Under the pieces are notes generated by a model. That model did not search any database and was not told the origin of the DNA. It saw only the letters and a list, made by a program, of their open reading frames with translations. A program made the position numbers and the translations under genes. A DNA stretch of 64,000 bases. It comes from Euptelea pleiosperma (Eukaryota > Streptophyta > Magnoliopsida > Ranunculales > Eupteleaceae). Below are positions 39,550 through 51,600 of the stretch, piece by piece (within the stretch, counting starts at the first letter, position 1; the number at the start of each line of letters is the position of its first letter). The stretch is taken from positions 2,797,929 through 2,861,928 of the forward strand of contig CM068541.1 of NCBI GenBank assembly GCA_035048495.1, given 5' to 3'.

Positions 39550-40032
39550 CCGTTATTTTTTGTTATTTTTCCATTTCTCCCTCTATGCATTACAATCCGT
39601 TATAACAGCCGTTATAATGGAAAAAATGGTAATGCCCCAGTCCATTATACCGTTTGAGTGCCGAAGGTACCAAATTTTTGCAAACGCTTTTGTTGGAGAG
39701 TGCTGTGGGCATGGGCCATTTACTATTCTATGTAACAAAACACGTTGGTTGTCTCCCTACTTATACCTCCTCTTATAAGCATCAACAAAGAAGGGCTGAG
39801 ATCTAATCCTCCCTCAAATGGACGGTGGATCTCCGCCACTTACCTGATTTTGGCAAATTCTTTGTCGAGGAGTGACGATGGCATGGGGCACCCACTAGTA
39901 TATATATAAAATGACTTTTATAACACTAAGCTCGTTTATCGGTGTTATTTTCAAAATAAAATAGCGGGGTAGGGGCATTACCGTTATAATGGTTGTTATT
40001 TTCGTAATAATGGCAGTTTTTTAAACCATGCA
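39550..40032. repeat. TTATAACGG-family repeat, copy 3, split by another repeat
   Basis: CCGTTATAACAGCCGTTATA near 39600 and ACCGTTATAATGG near 39980 lie in inverted arrangement. The DNA between them (39660-39910) contains words such as TTTGTCGAGGAGTG and GGGCACCCACTAGTATATAT that belong to a different dispersed repeat. Part of that repeat is also seen at 39330-39390. Confidence 0.5.
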
Positions 40033-40582
40033 ATTAACAAAGAAAAGGGGAGTTGCGGTACTATTTTGCGGGCTACTGTATTATATGGCTTGCCAAAGCG
40101 CCACCGACAATCGCTTATTCATCGCACGTGAACATCCACTTCTCCCAATCGGGCCACCCCCAGTGAATCATATTGCCTATGTCGTACCATCTAATGTCCC
40201 TACCCTGTCTTCCTAGATCCAAATTTATTTGCTTTTATTCTGATAGACAGATCCACAATGGATTTGAATTACTTTCCATCTAGCAATTTTTCCATGCCTT
40301 GTCAAAAATAAAAATAAAATGTAATTTTCGCATGATTGTGCTTCATGCGTGGCCTGCATAGATGGGGCACGTGCAGATACTGGTCTTTTTTATGGTGTAA
40401 TTATAAAATTTCCTAAGTCAAAAGCAAACGTATCAGTCAGATGATTGCACTTTGCACCCACAATTAGAGACCTTCTATATGATCTATAATCAACAAAGTC
40501 ATGCTGATTGCGTAGATGCAGGAGTAGGTCCCGTAATTAAAGTAATCACATAGGGGATCAAGTTTGATGTCCCCTTAGTTTG

Positions 40583-40745
40583 AAGCAAGGCTTAAAAGGG
40601 GCCGTTATAACCGTATAACGGACTGGGGTGTTACCGTTTTTTCTGTTATAATGGCGGTTACTTTTTGAGCGTTTTAATGTTACATAACGTAACAGGGGAG
40701 GCCCGAATCCGTTATAACAGCCATTTTTTTAAACCATGGTTTGAA
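40583..40745. repeat. TTATAACGG-family repeat, copy 4
   Basis: A compact palindromic copy. The left side has GGCCGTTATAACCGTATAAC, the middle GTTATAATGGCGGTTA, the right side CCGTTATAACAGCC then TTTAAACCATGG. Its edges (AAGGCTTAAAA and TTTAAACCATGG) resemble those of copy 1. Confidence 0.65.
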
Positions 40746-41062
40746 GTCCCCCTATCAAAATGCCACCGGCGTGGAGTACTCTTTTGGGCCCTCTGATCCG
40801 ATTGTTTGGTCCACCTCTTGATTGTTTGATCCGAGACGTCAAAAATCAGTTTAATTGGTGATTTCTATCCATTGCCTGATTTTTGGCCGTTGGATTTGAG
40901 CAAATTTTTTGGATACTCAAACGTATCTGTTAAAAAAAAATGCATCAAGTGATAAAAAAAAAAAAAAAAAAATATATCAAGCTGATTTGTGGTATGTAGG
41001 TCCGTCAAGGGATGGACCAAACATCCACAAAGTCAGTGGGCACTTATTGAGTGGAGATGGTT
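40746..41062. mobile_element. Foldback MITE-like element, 'GGCCCACTGACCCAT' family, copy I
   Basis: Contains CCCCTATCAAAATGCCACC at the left, TTTTGGGCCCTCTGATC, and at the right GGGATGGACCAAACATCCAC and GTCAGTGGGCAC. It abuts the preceding TTATAACGG copy directly. Confidence 0.6.
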
Positions 41063-41154
41063 ACAGGCTTACTTTGATGTCACTTGACGTGGGAGATCTC
41101 ATAGATGCAGTCTAGATCTCAACTTCTTTGTTTGCCATGTGTACTAATGTTTAT

Positions 41155-41385
41155 ATAGGTCCGTTATAACGTCATAACAGATATATAATGATACAATTAT
41201 GTCTGTTAACGGCAGTTGTTATAATGGGTGACCAAAAAACGGACAAACAAATATTATTTTATTATCTATTAATTTTTTTTTCAAAATAATAGAGATAAAG
41301 GTAAACCAACAGATAACAGAAAAATAACGGCCGTTATAATGCTAAGTCTGTTTTTTCGGTTTGGACCATTATTATTATAGGACAT
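41155..41385. repeat. TTATAACGG-family repeat, copy 5
   Basis: CCGTTATAACGTCATAACAG at the left and ACGGCCGTTATAATGCTAAG at the right, with AT-rich DNA between. Confidence 0.55.
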
Positions 41386-41619
41386 CGTTATCAAATACGT
41401 GAGGAATGATGTAAATGAGGCCTATCTTACCTCAATTACATATAATATTAATTCTGACTCTGGGCAATATAATATTATTAATATCATATCAAGAAGTGAA
41501 AAATAATTTACTTGGTTCACAGTCACGTGCCTTAGTTGCTATTGCCACGTGTAAGAAAACCATGCATGGTGAGTTCTTTCTAGTTTATACATTGCAGGCC
41601 CGAGCAAAGGTCGCTCGGA

Positions 41620-41970
41620 CCAGGGGTGTCAATGGGTCAGTTTTGGTTCGATTTCTAAGGTACTCTGAACCAGTTCTCAAAATGATAGATTGGGAACTAA
41701 AACTTGAATCGATTGTTTCGTTCAATCAGTTCTGGTTCTAGGTACATCCGTTCCAATCTTAATAATGTGACAATTTTAACATTATATCTATATCTTGATT
41801 CTAGTTCTATTGGTTTGGTTCCAATATCAAATTTCCCATAATCAGAACTATTATTATCGGTTTGGTTCAGTTCCAGTTCCTATTTAGTCGGTTCCCAAAA
41901 ATGTGGAACCAAAACTAGGGTTTTGGTTATGATTCGATTCTGGTTAAATGGGTACAAATTGACACCCTTA
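41620..41970. mobile_element. hAT-like MITE
   Basis: The left end CAGGGGTGTCAAT and the right end ATTGACACCCTTA are inverted repeats, flanked by GCTCGGAC on the left and GCTCATAC on the right. That is 6 of 8 matching bases, as expected for an old 8-bp duplication. The interior is rich in GGTTCGATT/GGTTCTGGTT words and has no coding sequence. Confidence 0.6.
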
Positions 41971-42647
41971 GCTCATACCCTCCCTTTGACATGAGTCTGA
42001 AACTGCCCCAACGCACCTTAAGGCAGTTTACGAGTACAAAGGGGAGGGTCTGAACTTTGAACAACTATTGACTTGGGCCCCGGCCCGGAGGATTGGAATT
42101 TCACACTTTGATCAATGCCAACACCATTATGGTGCTGCGTGATTGGATGCAAGGTTTTTTGTGGCCTATTCTAGAAATATGTACACCCTTAGCCGATTCA
42201 GAGAGTAAAAGATAAACCAAATATTTATGGTGCCCTATACCGAGTTGGGTCTGCACCCAAACACCTCTATTTTGGCGAGAAAATAATATGGTTGCCAAAC
42301 GCTTTAAAATATTTTATGCCGCGAACATTTAGCTGTGAGGTTAATTGGTTGTGATAATATATTCTCTTAGAAATAAATTGCCGACTAATCAAACAGGCCC
42401 TTATTTTATTTTATTCTTTTGCGTTCTTGATGAAGTCCATTACCGTTCTGAACTGGGCTTCAAGCCCAAACACATACCGTCGGACCCATGGGACTTTTTC
42501 CGTAGCCTTCAATTCCTCGCCTTTTCTTCTCGATTCCCTTTTCACCCCAAAACACCCCTTTTTATTTTCACCCCTGCGGCAAGACTCACGCTGCAAATCT
42601 CCCGGCAAATTCGGCCGGAATACTTGGTTTCCGGCGATCAATTAAAG

Positions 42648-45600
42648 ATGGTTTCTCCCGAAAACTCTAATTGGCTCTTCGATTATGGCTTGATCGATGA
42701 CATCGCCGTTCCAGGCGGAGATTTTACGGCGCCGGCCACCGGATTTCACTGGCCTTCCCAAGCCTTGAACGGTTCTACAAGTGTCAGGTGTGTGGATTTT
42801 ACGATTCTCGAAGCTTTTTATTATATTCTGAATCGTATGGGGAATTTAGTGTTTTTTTTTTGTTCCTTTTTTCTGATTCACTGTTTTCTTTCTCATCTTT
42901 GTGGAATTTTCTCTGTAACGATAATTTAATCACTTTATTCGCTTTTGAAACTACACCAAAAGCAAAATTTCCCCATTTTACCCTCTGCTAGGGCTCTTGA
43001 GTCTTCAAAATAGAGAAAAACTTAGGTTGTTTTTGTCATTGGGAGGAAATTTTTGACTTTTGAATGACACTTGCGCTGTTATACTTGAACGATGCTGTGA
43101 TTACTTGACATCGTTGATAGTTTCTACAAACAAACTCTTGGCATCGTTGCAATGTACCCAAAGTTTCTACAAACAAACTCTTGGCATCGTTGCAATGTAC
43201 ATTTTTACTACAAAATTTTTGTGTACATTTTTACTACAAAATTTTTGTACACAACTCTGTAGTACTCTTTCTTTGGAGTAAGAATAATTGTTCCATATTA
43301 TGTTTATATATTGTCCTGGTTCTTTTAATTATTCCAACCATTAAATCAATGGCGCGGGTGTCATTGCACCGTCTGAGGATGGCATGCTTTAGGGCTTTGT
43401 CTGACTCATCTATGAGGCCCGAACTCTGGGTATTGTGTTGATAGAAACATAGTTAATTTTAGGTGGGTGGTGCCGAGGATATAATGTCACCTTTGATTTG
43501 TTCGAGCCTGAAATGAGTCGATAATACTGTATTGGGCAACTTATGAAATATTTTTTTTCGCAATCCAAAATGTATGCTTAGAGTTGAATTTATAATTTCT
43601 TTGTCAAACTTGTTCATGGTTGAGTGAGATCAAGCCGAGTACATTTGGTTCTCAATTTGCAAAGGTTCTTCCAAGTCATATCCAACTCCCTAAGTTCTAT
43701 TAGAATGTGGTATTGTTTCCCTTGGGATATGAGATTTTTATCCTTGTCTGGGGAGGATGAGCAGATAATATCGAAGAACTTAAAATCATCTGCACCTTTT
43801 GTTTCCTGGGGGATTTCAGCAGAAATGGCTTTGCCATCCCAGAAGAAAGTCTGAGAAAGAAGAAAACTTCTTTATTGCATAGATAATAGCCTGCCAAATA
43901 GTGACCAGTTTAGCCTTTGAACTATGGGAAAAACCCTAGGTTTTTAGACTGGCATCTTTCAGGTCATGCTTGGTTGCTCAGATGTTCTGCACTTCTTTTA
44001 CTAGTCAATATTGGAGAAGCCCTAGTTTTATGATAAACTTCTAAATTTTTTGAAATCGAACACACTACATCAAAATGTCATTTGAAGATGTGATTTGGTC
44101 CACAATCTATACTTCATTTTCTTCCAAGATAGATAATATAGGAATTAATTGGGATATCACAGTTCTTGCAACTGGAACTTCTGGGGTTATCTGGTTGTTG
44201 GCCAATCGTTGATGGTTAGCAAGGTTAATACGCTTTTTGCCTCTATGATCTTATCCCAAAATTGTATTTATTTGGTTTGTGGTTACCAAGAGTATGCAAA
44301 TATTTCTTCTATTTTTATGCTTCGTTAGTCAATGCAATATATGTTGGTAATGAAGACTGTTTATGCCCCTTGCAACAAATAGATGGGGTAGTCTGTCACA
44401 CTGAACTGTATTTGGTTAAAGTTTAAAAGATAAGTTTTAAGTTATTCTTGTTTTTATAGGGACTACACGGTGAGATGGTTTGAAGATAAACATAACCTTA
44501 CTAGTTGTAGCTATGCATATTATATTAGCCGTAGAAAGAAGTGCACCTAAGGATGAATGGGTAAGTGAGATGGCCCCGACTCCCGCCTAAACCAACTAAA
44601 TTGCTGTTCAGGCGTCGTTGCACTACAAGCCTGGGGAAGGAGAGTCTGAAAGTGGAGAATAGAGAGTAAAGAGTAGAGGGTAGAGAAAGAGATAGATATT
44701 AGGAGAGGGTGTAGTAGGTGAACCTGTCTCCACTTCCTACACACAATGAGCCTTATTTATTGGCTTATGATATAGGAAAAGACTAGAGAGCCCCTCTCCC
44801 ATTAGACCATGGGCCCTACATGATTTGCAAGGGCTCCGACAAGTGTCAATGTTTCTCTCTAATAATGACCGGAGGAGGCGACATCTTGGATAAGAGAGAT
44901 GTAGAAGGCGTCGCCTTGCGGGTCGAAATCTCATCTCTTAGCCTTCAATCCGATGTCCTCTCAATCCCTCATGCTAGGTGTACACAATATTTAGCCACCT
45001 GGACAAGTCTATAACATTATTATCAAAACTCTGTTTTAAACTTCATTTTTTAAAAAAAAAAAACGTGTTTTTATGTTTAAAGGTTTTGAACTTCTTTTAG
45101 AATTAAACATATTTTTAAATTTTTTAATAGATAAAAATTGGTGAGTGAGATCTTGTCTGTTTGCAATCTTAAATGTGAAAATTGGAGGGGGATAAAATTC
45201 TAATCATCTTTGTTGATCTCTCAGCTTATTTTTCATCAATCACTATGGCACTACGACCTCACACCATTCTAAGTTGCTGCTCCTGGAGGTTTTCAGGGGT
45301 GGGGTAGGTTGGGGGGTTGATCAACTAAAAAGGTTTTCATAGATAATTATTCTGGTATTGCAAAAGGTTTCACAAATGATCTTGGGTTGATGGGTTATCA
45401 TCTGATCTTCTGTATTTGGTGGTTTTTAAGGGCTCAAGAGTTTTCTTAGGCTGATTTTTGGGTCTGGGAGCTTTATGGTAATGAATGTTTTGAAAACCGA
45501 ACTGGTTGTTGAGTGGGAGTAGCAGCTTGGTGGGTCGATCCTATTCAATCGCTTGGTCAACTCGATGAAATGATGATGTTTTGAATAAATGTATTTACGG

Positions 45601-48600
45601 TAAGGTAAAAAAGAAATTGGTATTAGAGAAAACTTTTTTGGTTTAAAATAAAATATAGAATAGGTAAATAATAAATTGTATGTCGATGTTCATCTAGAGT
45701 CTGGACCATTGTTAGAGCAGGTTTTGTGTACTGGTTAAACTGCCCGGTGAGGTACGGTTTTCAAAAGGTTGATGCTATGAGGTATCTGAAGAAAGGATTG
45801 ATTAATGAATATCTTATGGTTTTTCTCTTATATACATATATACATGCATACATACATGCATATACATGTTTTTAACTCCATTTTTTTAGTCAAAACTTTA
45901 TTGTACTAGAACTACTCACTCAAAGATTTTTTGGTGTTCTGTTTCATTGGCCTTTTTTCTTTCCTCCGTTCATTGAGCTAAAACTGACAAAATCCTTGTT
46001 TTTCCCATATCAATTTTTTCCTTATCACCTTTAGCTAATAATGGTCCCTAATATGGTCAATTGTATTAGTAAGTATCAGAGGCCTTGATCTGTACTAAAA
46101 GGACAAGAAATGATATTTGCTGATTCAACTACAACCATGAGACCACACGAGAAGTATTAAGAAAAAATTCGAAATTTTGAATAATGAAAAGTTATGATTA
46201 CCTATTCAAGTTCTAGTGGCTGTCTCACCCTTGTCTCAAAGCCTTTGGGCTGTCAAGGTGTAACATGTTTTAGGTTTCGAAGTGTGCGTCTCTGCGCTAA
46301 ATGAACGTTGTTTAAAACAAAATAGAAATTAGTGAGGTTATGTTTTAGATAACAACATTGTGCATGGCTAAGTAGTTCCGGCCTAAGGGCTCTTGGAGGA
46401 AGCTCCAATTTCATGGTTCAATCATGCCAGGGGAACAAACCAGAACAAGATTGGTTGAGAGTGTTTCAACAAGAGCGAACTTTCTAAACCGATTATCGCA
46501 CTTTCCACGTGGTTGCAATGCTGGTTTCTTGAGATCGACCAAAATGCTTGTCTTTTTCTTTGTTCCCTTTCAAAGTCCAACACTAGAGAAAGCATGGGTG
46601 AGCTTATTATTGGTTATTTAAGTGAAAAAATGCAACCCACAAGAATCTCTTCGTAATTATATGTTTGGAATGCAACTTCATATTTATATGTTTAATTACA
46701 AATTGCAATGAAAATATACCACCGGGACTACAATAATCAGTTTCTCAAGGATAAGCAAGGGAACAACTAAATACATACAAGCATTTATTCAAACATGAAT
46801 TTCCTATTTTCTCTCCCCTAACTTGCTCTGTGACCATTGACAGCGTGGTTTTAGGTCTCGGCCAACTCAACTTGTTCTTGATGTCTCTCTTGGGACCAAG
46901 ACATGATCCAGGGGATTGACTCGCCTGTGACAATGTTCCACTTCTATATATTCACAGTCAATTCGGTCTTGGTGCTGACGAGTCAACCCCGAGACTGAGT
47001 TTAAAAATCATGATTGATAGTGTTCTACGGACAAGGTTTTGGTATAGACGTATATAACTTGATTCTACGACTGCACAAAAATTGTCAAACTTGTGATGGG
47101 TAAAATGTAATTCCTTCTATTTGAGATATTAAGGGGGCGTTTGGCTACACAAAAATAAATAACTTCTTTGACTTTTATAGGCCAAAAAGTTAAAAAGTTA
47201 GTTTGGATTTGTTTCATATTTTAACTTTTGAAAAGTTAAAAACTATTATAAGCCAAAAAGTTAAAAAATTAGTTTGGATGTGTTTCATATTTTAACTTTG
47301 GAAAAGTTAAAAACTAACTTAAAATTGAACTAAAAAGCCTAAATTTTTAGCTTTTAACTTCTAAGAAAAATTACTTCTCAAAAATTAGATGGCCTCCCGA
47401 TGCTTTTAATTTCTAGGACTTTTTTGGAGATAAAAAATTAACTAGTAACTTCTACTACAAGTAGAAGTGCTTTTACTCCTCGTTCCCAAATGCCCCCTAA
47501 GGTAGTTTGATGTAGATCCATTGGAACTTGGGAGCAAATTCATGTCTCTTCACTGAAAATGGAGAGAAGTTGTGTTTGTTTAGGAATTGCCTTTTGTTAT
47601 CATTGAGTCTGAGTATGGATATGGAGGGAAGTATTATATCTGCTTTGCACTTCTCAAATAATTTGCTCACCAAGCTGGCCTGTTTCACTCATGCACGATG
47701 TTTGAGGAGTATCCATTTGTTTGTTGTATTTGTGATGTTATTTATGTACTCTCTCTCCCTCTCTTGTACTTTTCTAAAGGATGATCTATCTGTTCACAGT
47801 GTTGAAATTGATGGCTCCTTTGGGGATTCAGATGGACTTAAGGAAATAGGCTCCCGAAAACGGTATGTAGCTCATTCATTCTCTTCTTCTACACTTAGTC
47901 AAAAATACGATACATTCTCCCAATTAAATAGTACATTCCCCCATTTAAATAGTTTTACGGTTTTACCTTTTGGGGTTGTTGCTTTTTCGTAAGTCTTCGT
48001 TTGCTCTTAAGCTCTATCTCTCTATCGCTGTCTTTGTTTCTATTTGTGCACGTCTCTTTACCTTTTCATTATGGAGTGTCATTTGAATGGAAATCTTGTT
48101 ACAGGGTGAGGTCTGAAGCATGCAATGCATCTGGCTCGAAAGCTTGTAGAGAGAAAATGCGGAGGGATAGGCTGAATGACAGGCATGCTCTCTCTCTGTT
48201 TTGAATTTTAAACTGTCTATTATTGGATCTCCGTCCCCCCTAAAGTGAGAACGGGATCGATCGCAGGTCTTTTGGGTATTACCCCCCAAAGACTCGATCC
48301 CAGGATATTCTTACACTGATTTTTACACAGCTCTATGGGGCCCACATTGACATGAGTTAGGGGCTGATATTTGGTGAATATCTCCTCACCGTGGTGATCA
48401 TCCTCACAAAACTTTAGCCAATATGAAATTTCTAACCCTATCAAACTGACATAAAGTTAATGGTGAAATGGATGGTCCATAACTTCAACTTGTAATCCAC
48501 TTTTCACAAGGCTAAAATCAGAATTGGCTGATTTTTGCTCAGGATGATCACTATGATAAGGTCATCTTCACAAAAAAAAAATAAAAAAAATCAGCCCTTG

Positions 48601-51600
48601 ACTCATCTCAATTAGGGGTTTGTGTAGCAAGCTACATGGAGATTAATTGTACAAGGAAAGAAGGAAGAAGAAGAACAAGTACCTTTTGGTGTGGTTTGGG
48701 CTCTTTGGAGAGAAAGAAACTGGAGGGTGTTTACAGAAAGGAGGGAGATAGCCACTATATCATCCTAGTCGTCAAATCCTTGATGTTTCAATGGTCTAAA
48801 CTCTTTAAGGAGTGTAGGGGAGTATTTTTTGAAGATCTCGTATTTACGTGGGAGTCCTTGTTATTTAAGGGTAGTATTGTGTTAGTTCTTTCCTCTATCC
48901 TTTTTCTTTTAGCTTCTTAAGAGGTCTCCTCAACCTCCTTCTTTGCTCATTTACTTTTGTTCTTTGCACTTCAATAAAACTTACAAATAATAATAATGAT
49001 AATAATAATAATGAGAGGAGAAAGGGGGAATTGTGAGTAGTGTACGATTTTCACAATAATGTTTTATTTCACTAACAAAATTAAAATTTCAAGAATACCT
49101 TTGATTACATATGAAGACATATAAAGACTAATAAAAAAATAAAAGAGCGAAATAGAAATAAAAGCCATAAAGCCATAACAAATACATCTGTTAATACTTC
49201 TCAAGTTGGTGTATAGATATCTGTCACGCCCAACTTGCATACAATCTCAACCAAACATGCTTTGGTAACACACTTAGTAAGAATATTTGCAACTAATACT
49301 GATTTCATAAATAGAACACAAATCTTTTTTTTATGTTTTGATAAGGTTAAATAGAACACAAATCTGATCAGTGTGTAGCTTCTCCCTATGAATTGGCGAT
49401 CCACCTCAATGTGATTAGTCCTATCATGTTGTACTGCGTTGTGGGCATCATTGATAGCAGCCTTGTTATCGCAGTAAAGGCTCATTGGGCTTGGTGTATC
49501 AAATCCAAGGTCCTGTTGTAACAACCGTGACCATAGAGCTTCACACATACCATGTGCCATCGCCATATAATCCGTCTCAGCACTAAATCTCACAGTCACA
49601 GTCTATTTCTTGCACCTCCAGGTTACAAGGAACCACCCACGAAAATGCAAGAACCAGAGGTAGACCGACAATCAGATACCGAACTTGCCCAATCAACATC
49701 TCTCTCTGTCTCTATTCTCAAGTGTCCATGCCAGAGACTAATAAATCACTGCTTGGAGCCGACTTTAGGTAACGAAAGATCTGAAGGCAACTTCAAGGTG
49801 AGCGGTCCTTGGGGCATGCATGACTTTACCCACGTCATATGCAATGTTTTGAACGGGTGAGAGACAAATTTATCAACTTCATCACTAGCTTTTGGAATTG
49901 TCTTGTATCACTTAGAAGTTCCCCATACTGTCCATTAAAGCCATGGTTTTGTTCATAAAGGCTTTTGCTGGTTGGGCCCCAATTTTATCTGTTTGCTAGA
50001 GAAGGTCTAACACATACCATCCACTGGATCAACTATCGTGGTTGTTTTTTACAAAACAACACTACAACACAGGTTTGCATAGAATTTATATAACATCGAG
50101 CAAAGAAATAACACAAAACAACATAAATTAACTTATAATACTGTAGACTAACCTAAGAACGCATTAGATACCTTTATAGTAGTCCGAGAGATCTTAGACA
50201 CACAACCCTAGGCTTGTAACACTATTTATTTGTTTAATTTGAGGCATGGAGAATCTTCTACATGGATTACAACAGCCTTAGAACACTTGGCAGCAAGAGA
50301 ACACTTCCCATAGGGTTCTTACGGCATGCGGCACCAAGAGAAGCCCTTCCCTAGGGTTTCTACACCCTGTGGCAGCAAGTGAAGTCTTCTAGGGCATGAA
50401 AGAAAATCTTTCAGATGTCTAGCACTGATGAACAATAAAGATGATAGTACCCAATGAATAGTACTTGACGAACAGTGCCCTATGAATAGTACCTGATAAA
50501 TAGTGACGATGAATAGTACTGATCACAGACTTTGATACCATGTAGCAATCTACATGGAGATTAATTGTACAAGGAAAGAAGGGAATTGTGAATAGTGTCC
50601 ACGATTCCCATAGTAATGTTTTATTTGACTAATAAAAGTAAAATTAAAATTCCAGGAATACCCCCAGTTACGTATGAAGACATACAAAAACCAATAAAAG
50701 AATTAAAATGGTGAAACAGAAATAAAAGTCATAAAGCCATAACAATACATATGTTAACAGTTTGTTCTTTGAAGACTTTATCTTGAAATGCGATTTCCTG
50801 TTGTATAGAGGAGAGTAGCTTTGCTTTTGTGTTCCTTCCCTTTTTTCCTTTGTTGTCATCTTGCCCTCCGTGTCTTCTCTTTTGCTTGCTACGTGTTCCC
50901 TTCAATAAAGATTATACTTATCAAAATAAAATATCCTGATCCTATCTATCTATCCATCTATCTCATATCGATTTTGGCATGATCGGAAGGTTCCTGGAAT
51001 TGGGTTCCATCCTGGAGCCTGGAAGGCCACCCAAAATGGACAAGGCTGCTATATTGAGTGATGCTGTCCGTATGGTGACTCAGTTACGGAGTGAAGCCCA
51101 GAAGCTGAAGGAGTCGAATGAGAATCTCCAGGAGAAGATTAAAGAGTTGAAGGTGAGCCCCAGTTTCTATTAGTTATTTTCCCTCACTTTGTTCTTTCTC
51201 TTAAATCTGTTTGGAGGATGTAATTCTCATCAGGAATCGCTCTGTATTCTCTATACTTGTTTAGCATCAATGCCCCACCCAAAAGAAACTATACCATCTT
51301 ATGCCGGAGTCTCATTGTATTCTTAGTGACTTGTATGCCACTAACCTTTCCAAGAAAATTGTTTAAAATAACATCATAGTTTTTTGCTGTTGGTCATATT
51401 TCATTATTTTTATTAATGTATGTGCAGGCTGAGAAGAATGAGCTTCGTGATGAAAAACAGAGGCTAAAGGTAGAGAAGGAGAAGCTGGAGCAGCAAGTCA
51501 AAGCCACGAGTGCTCAACCAGGCTTCCTGCCCCACCCTTCTGCAATCCCGGCTGCCTTTGCTGCACAAGGCCAAGCAGCTGGCAACAAGCTGATGCCATT

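Larger units (their letters stand above)
42788..47799 (+). other. Intron 1 of the bHLH gene
   Basis: A 5-kb intron with GT-AG ends. It contains two short tandem duplications (43119-43252), a (TACATGCA)-type simple repeat near 45835-45868 and a Tourist-like MITE (47133-47497). The GA-rich, LTR-like segment around 44640-44780 may be an old retroelement remnant but could not be bounded. No separate gene is seen. Confidence 0.6.
48618..50764 (-). mobile_element. Decayed Ty1-copia retrotransposon with both LTRs and target-site duplication
   Basis: The LTRs are 50541-50759 (5' LTR in element orientation) and 48623-49196 (3' LTR, split by a later insertion at 48665-49027). Both run TG...CA-like, and the 5-bp target duplication GTTTG is at 48618-48622 and 50760-50764. 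Next to the 5' LTR (50530-50540) is the primer-binding site TGGTATCAAAG, close to the initiator-tRNA-Met complement used by plant copia elements. A purine-rich tract precedes the 3' LTR. Only about 1.3 kb of interior remains, encoding the reverse transcriptase tail and RNase H with stop codons, so it is a deletion derivative that cannot move on its own. It lies inside bHLH intron 3, antisense to the gene. Confidence 0.88.

Noticed and set aside
42345..42929. Open frame of 194 codons starting upstream of the bHLH gene
   Set aside because: The real start is the in-frame ATG at 42648 (MVSPEN, the family start). The upstream part is 5' UTR and promoter, and the end reads into intron 1.
44521..45010. 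GA-rich LTR-like segment in bHLH intron 1
   Set aside because: Has sequence resembling an LTR with a transcript leader, but no paired LTR, no TG...CA ends and no target duplication could be fixed, so it was not called as an element.
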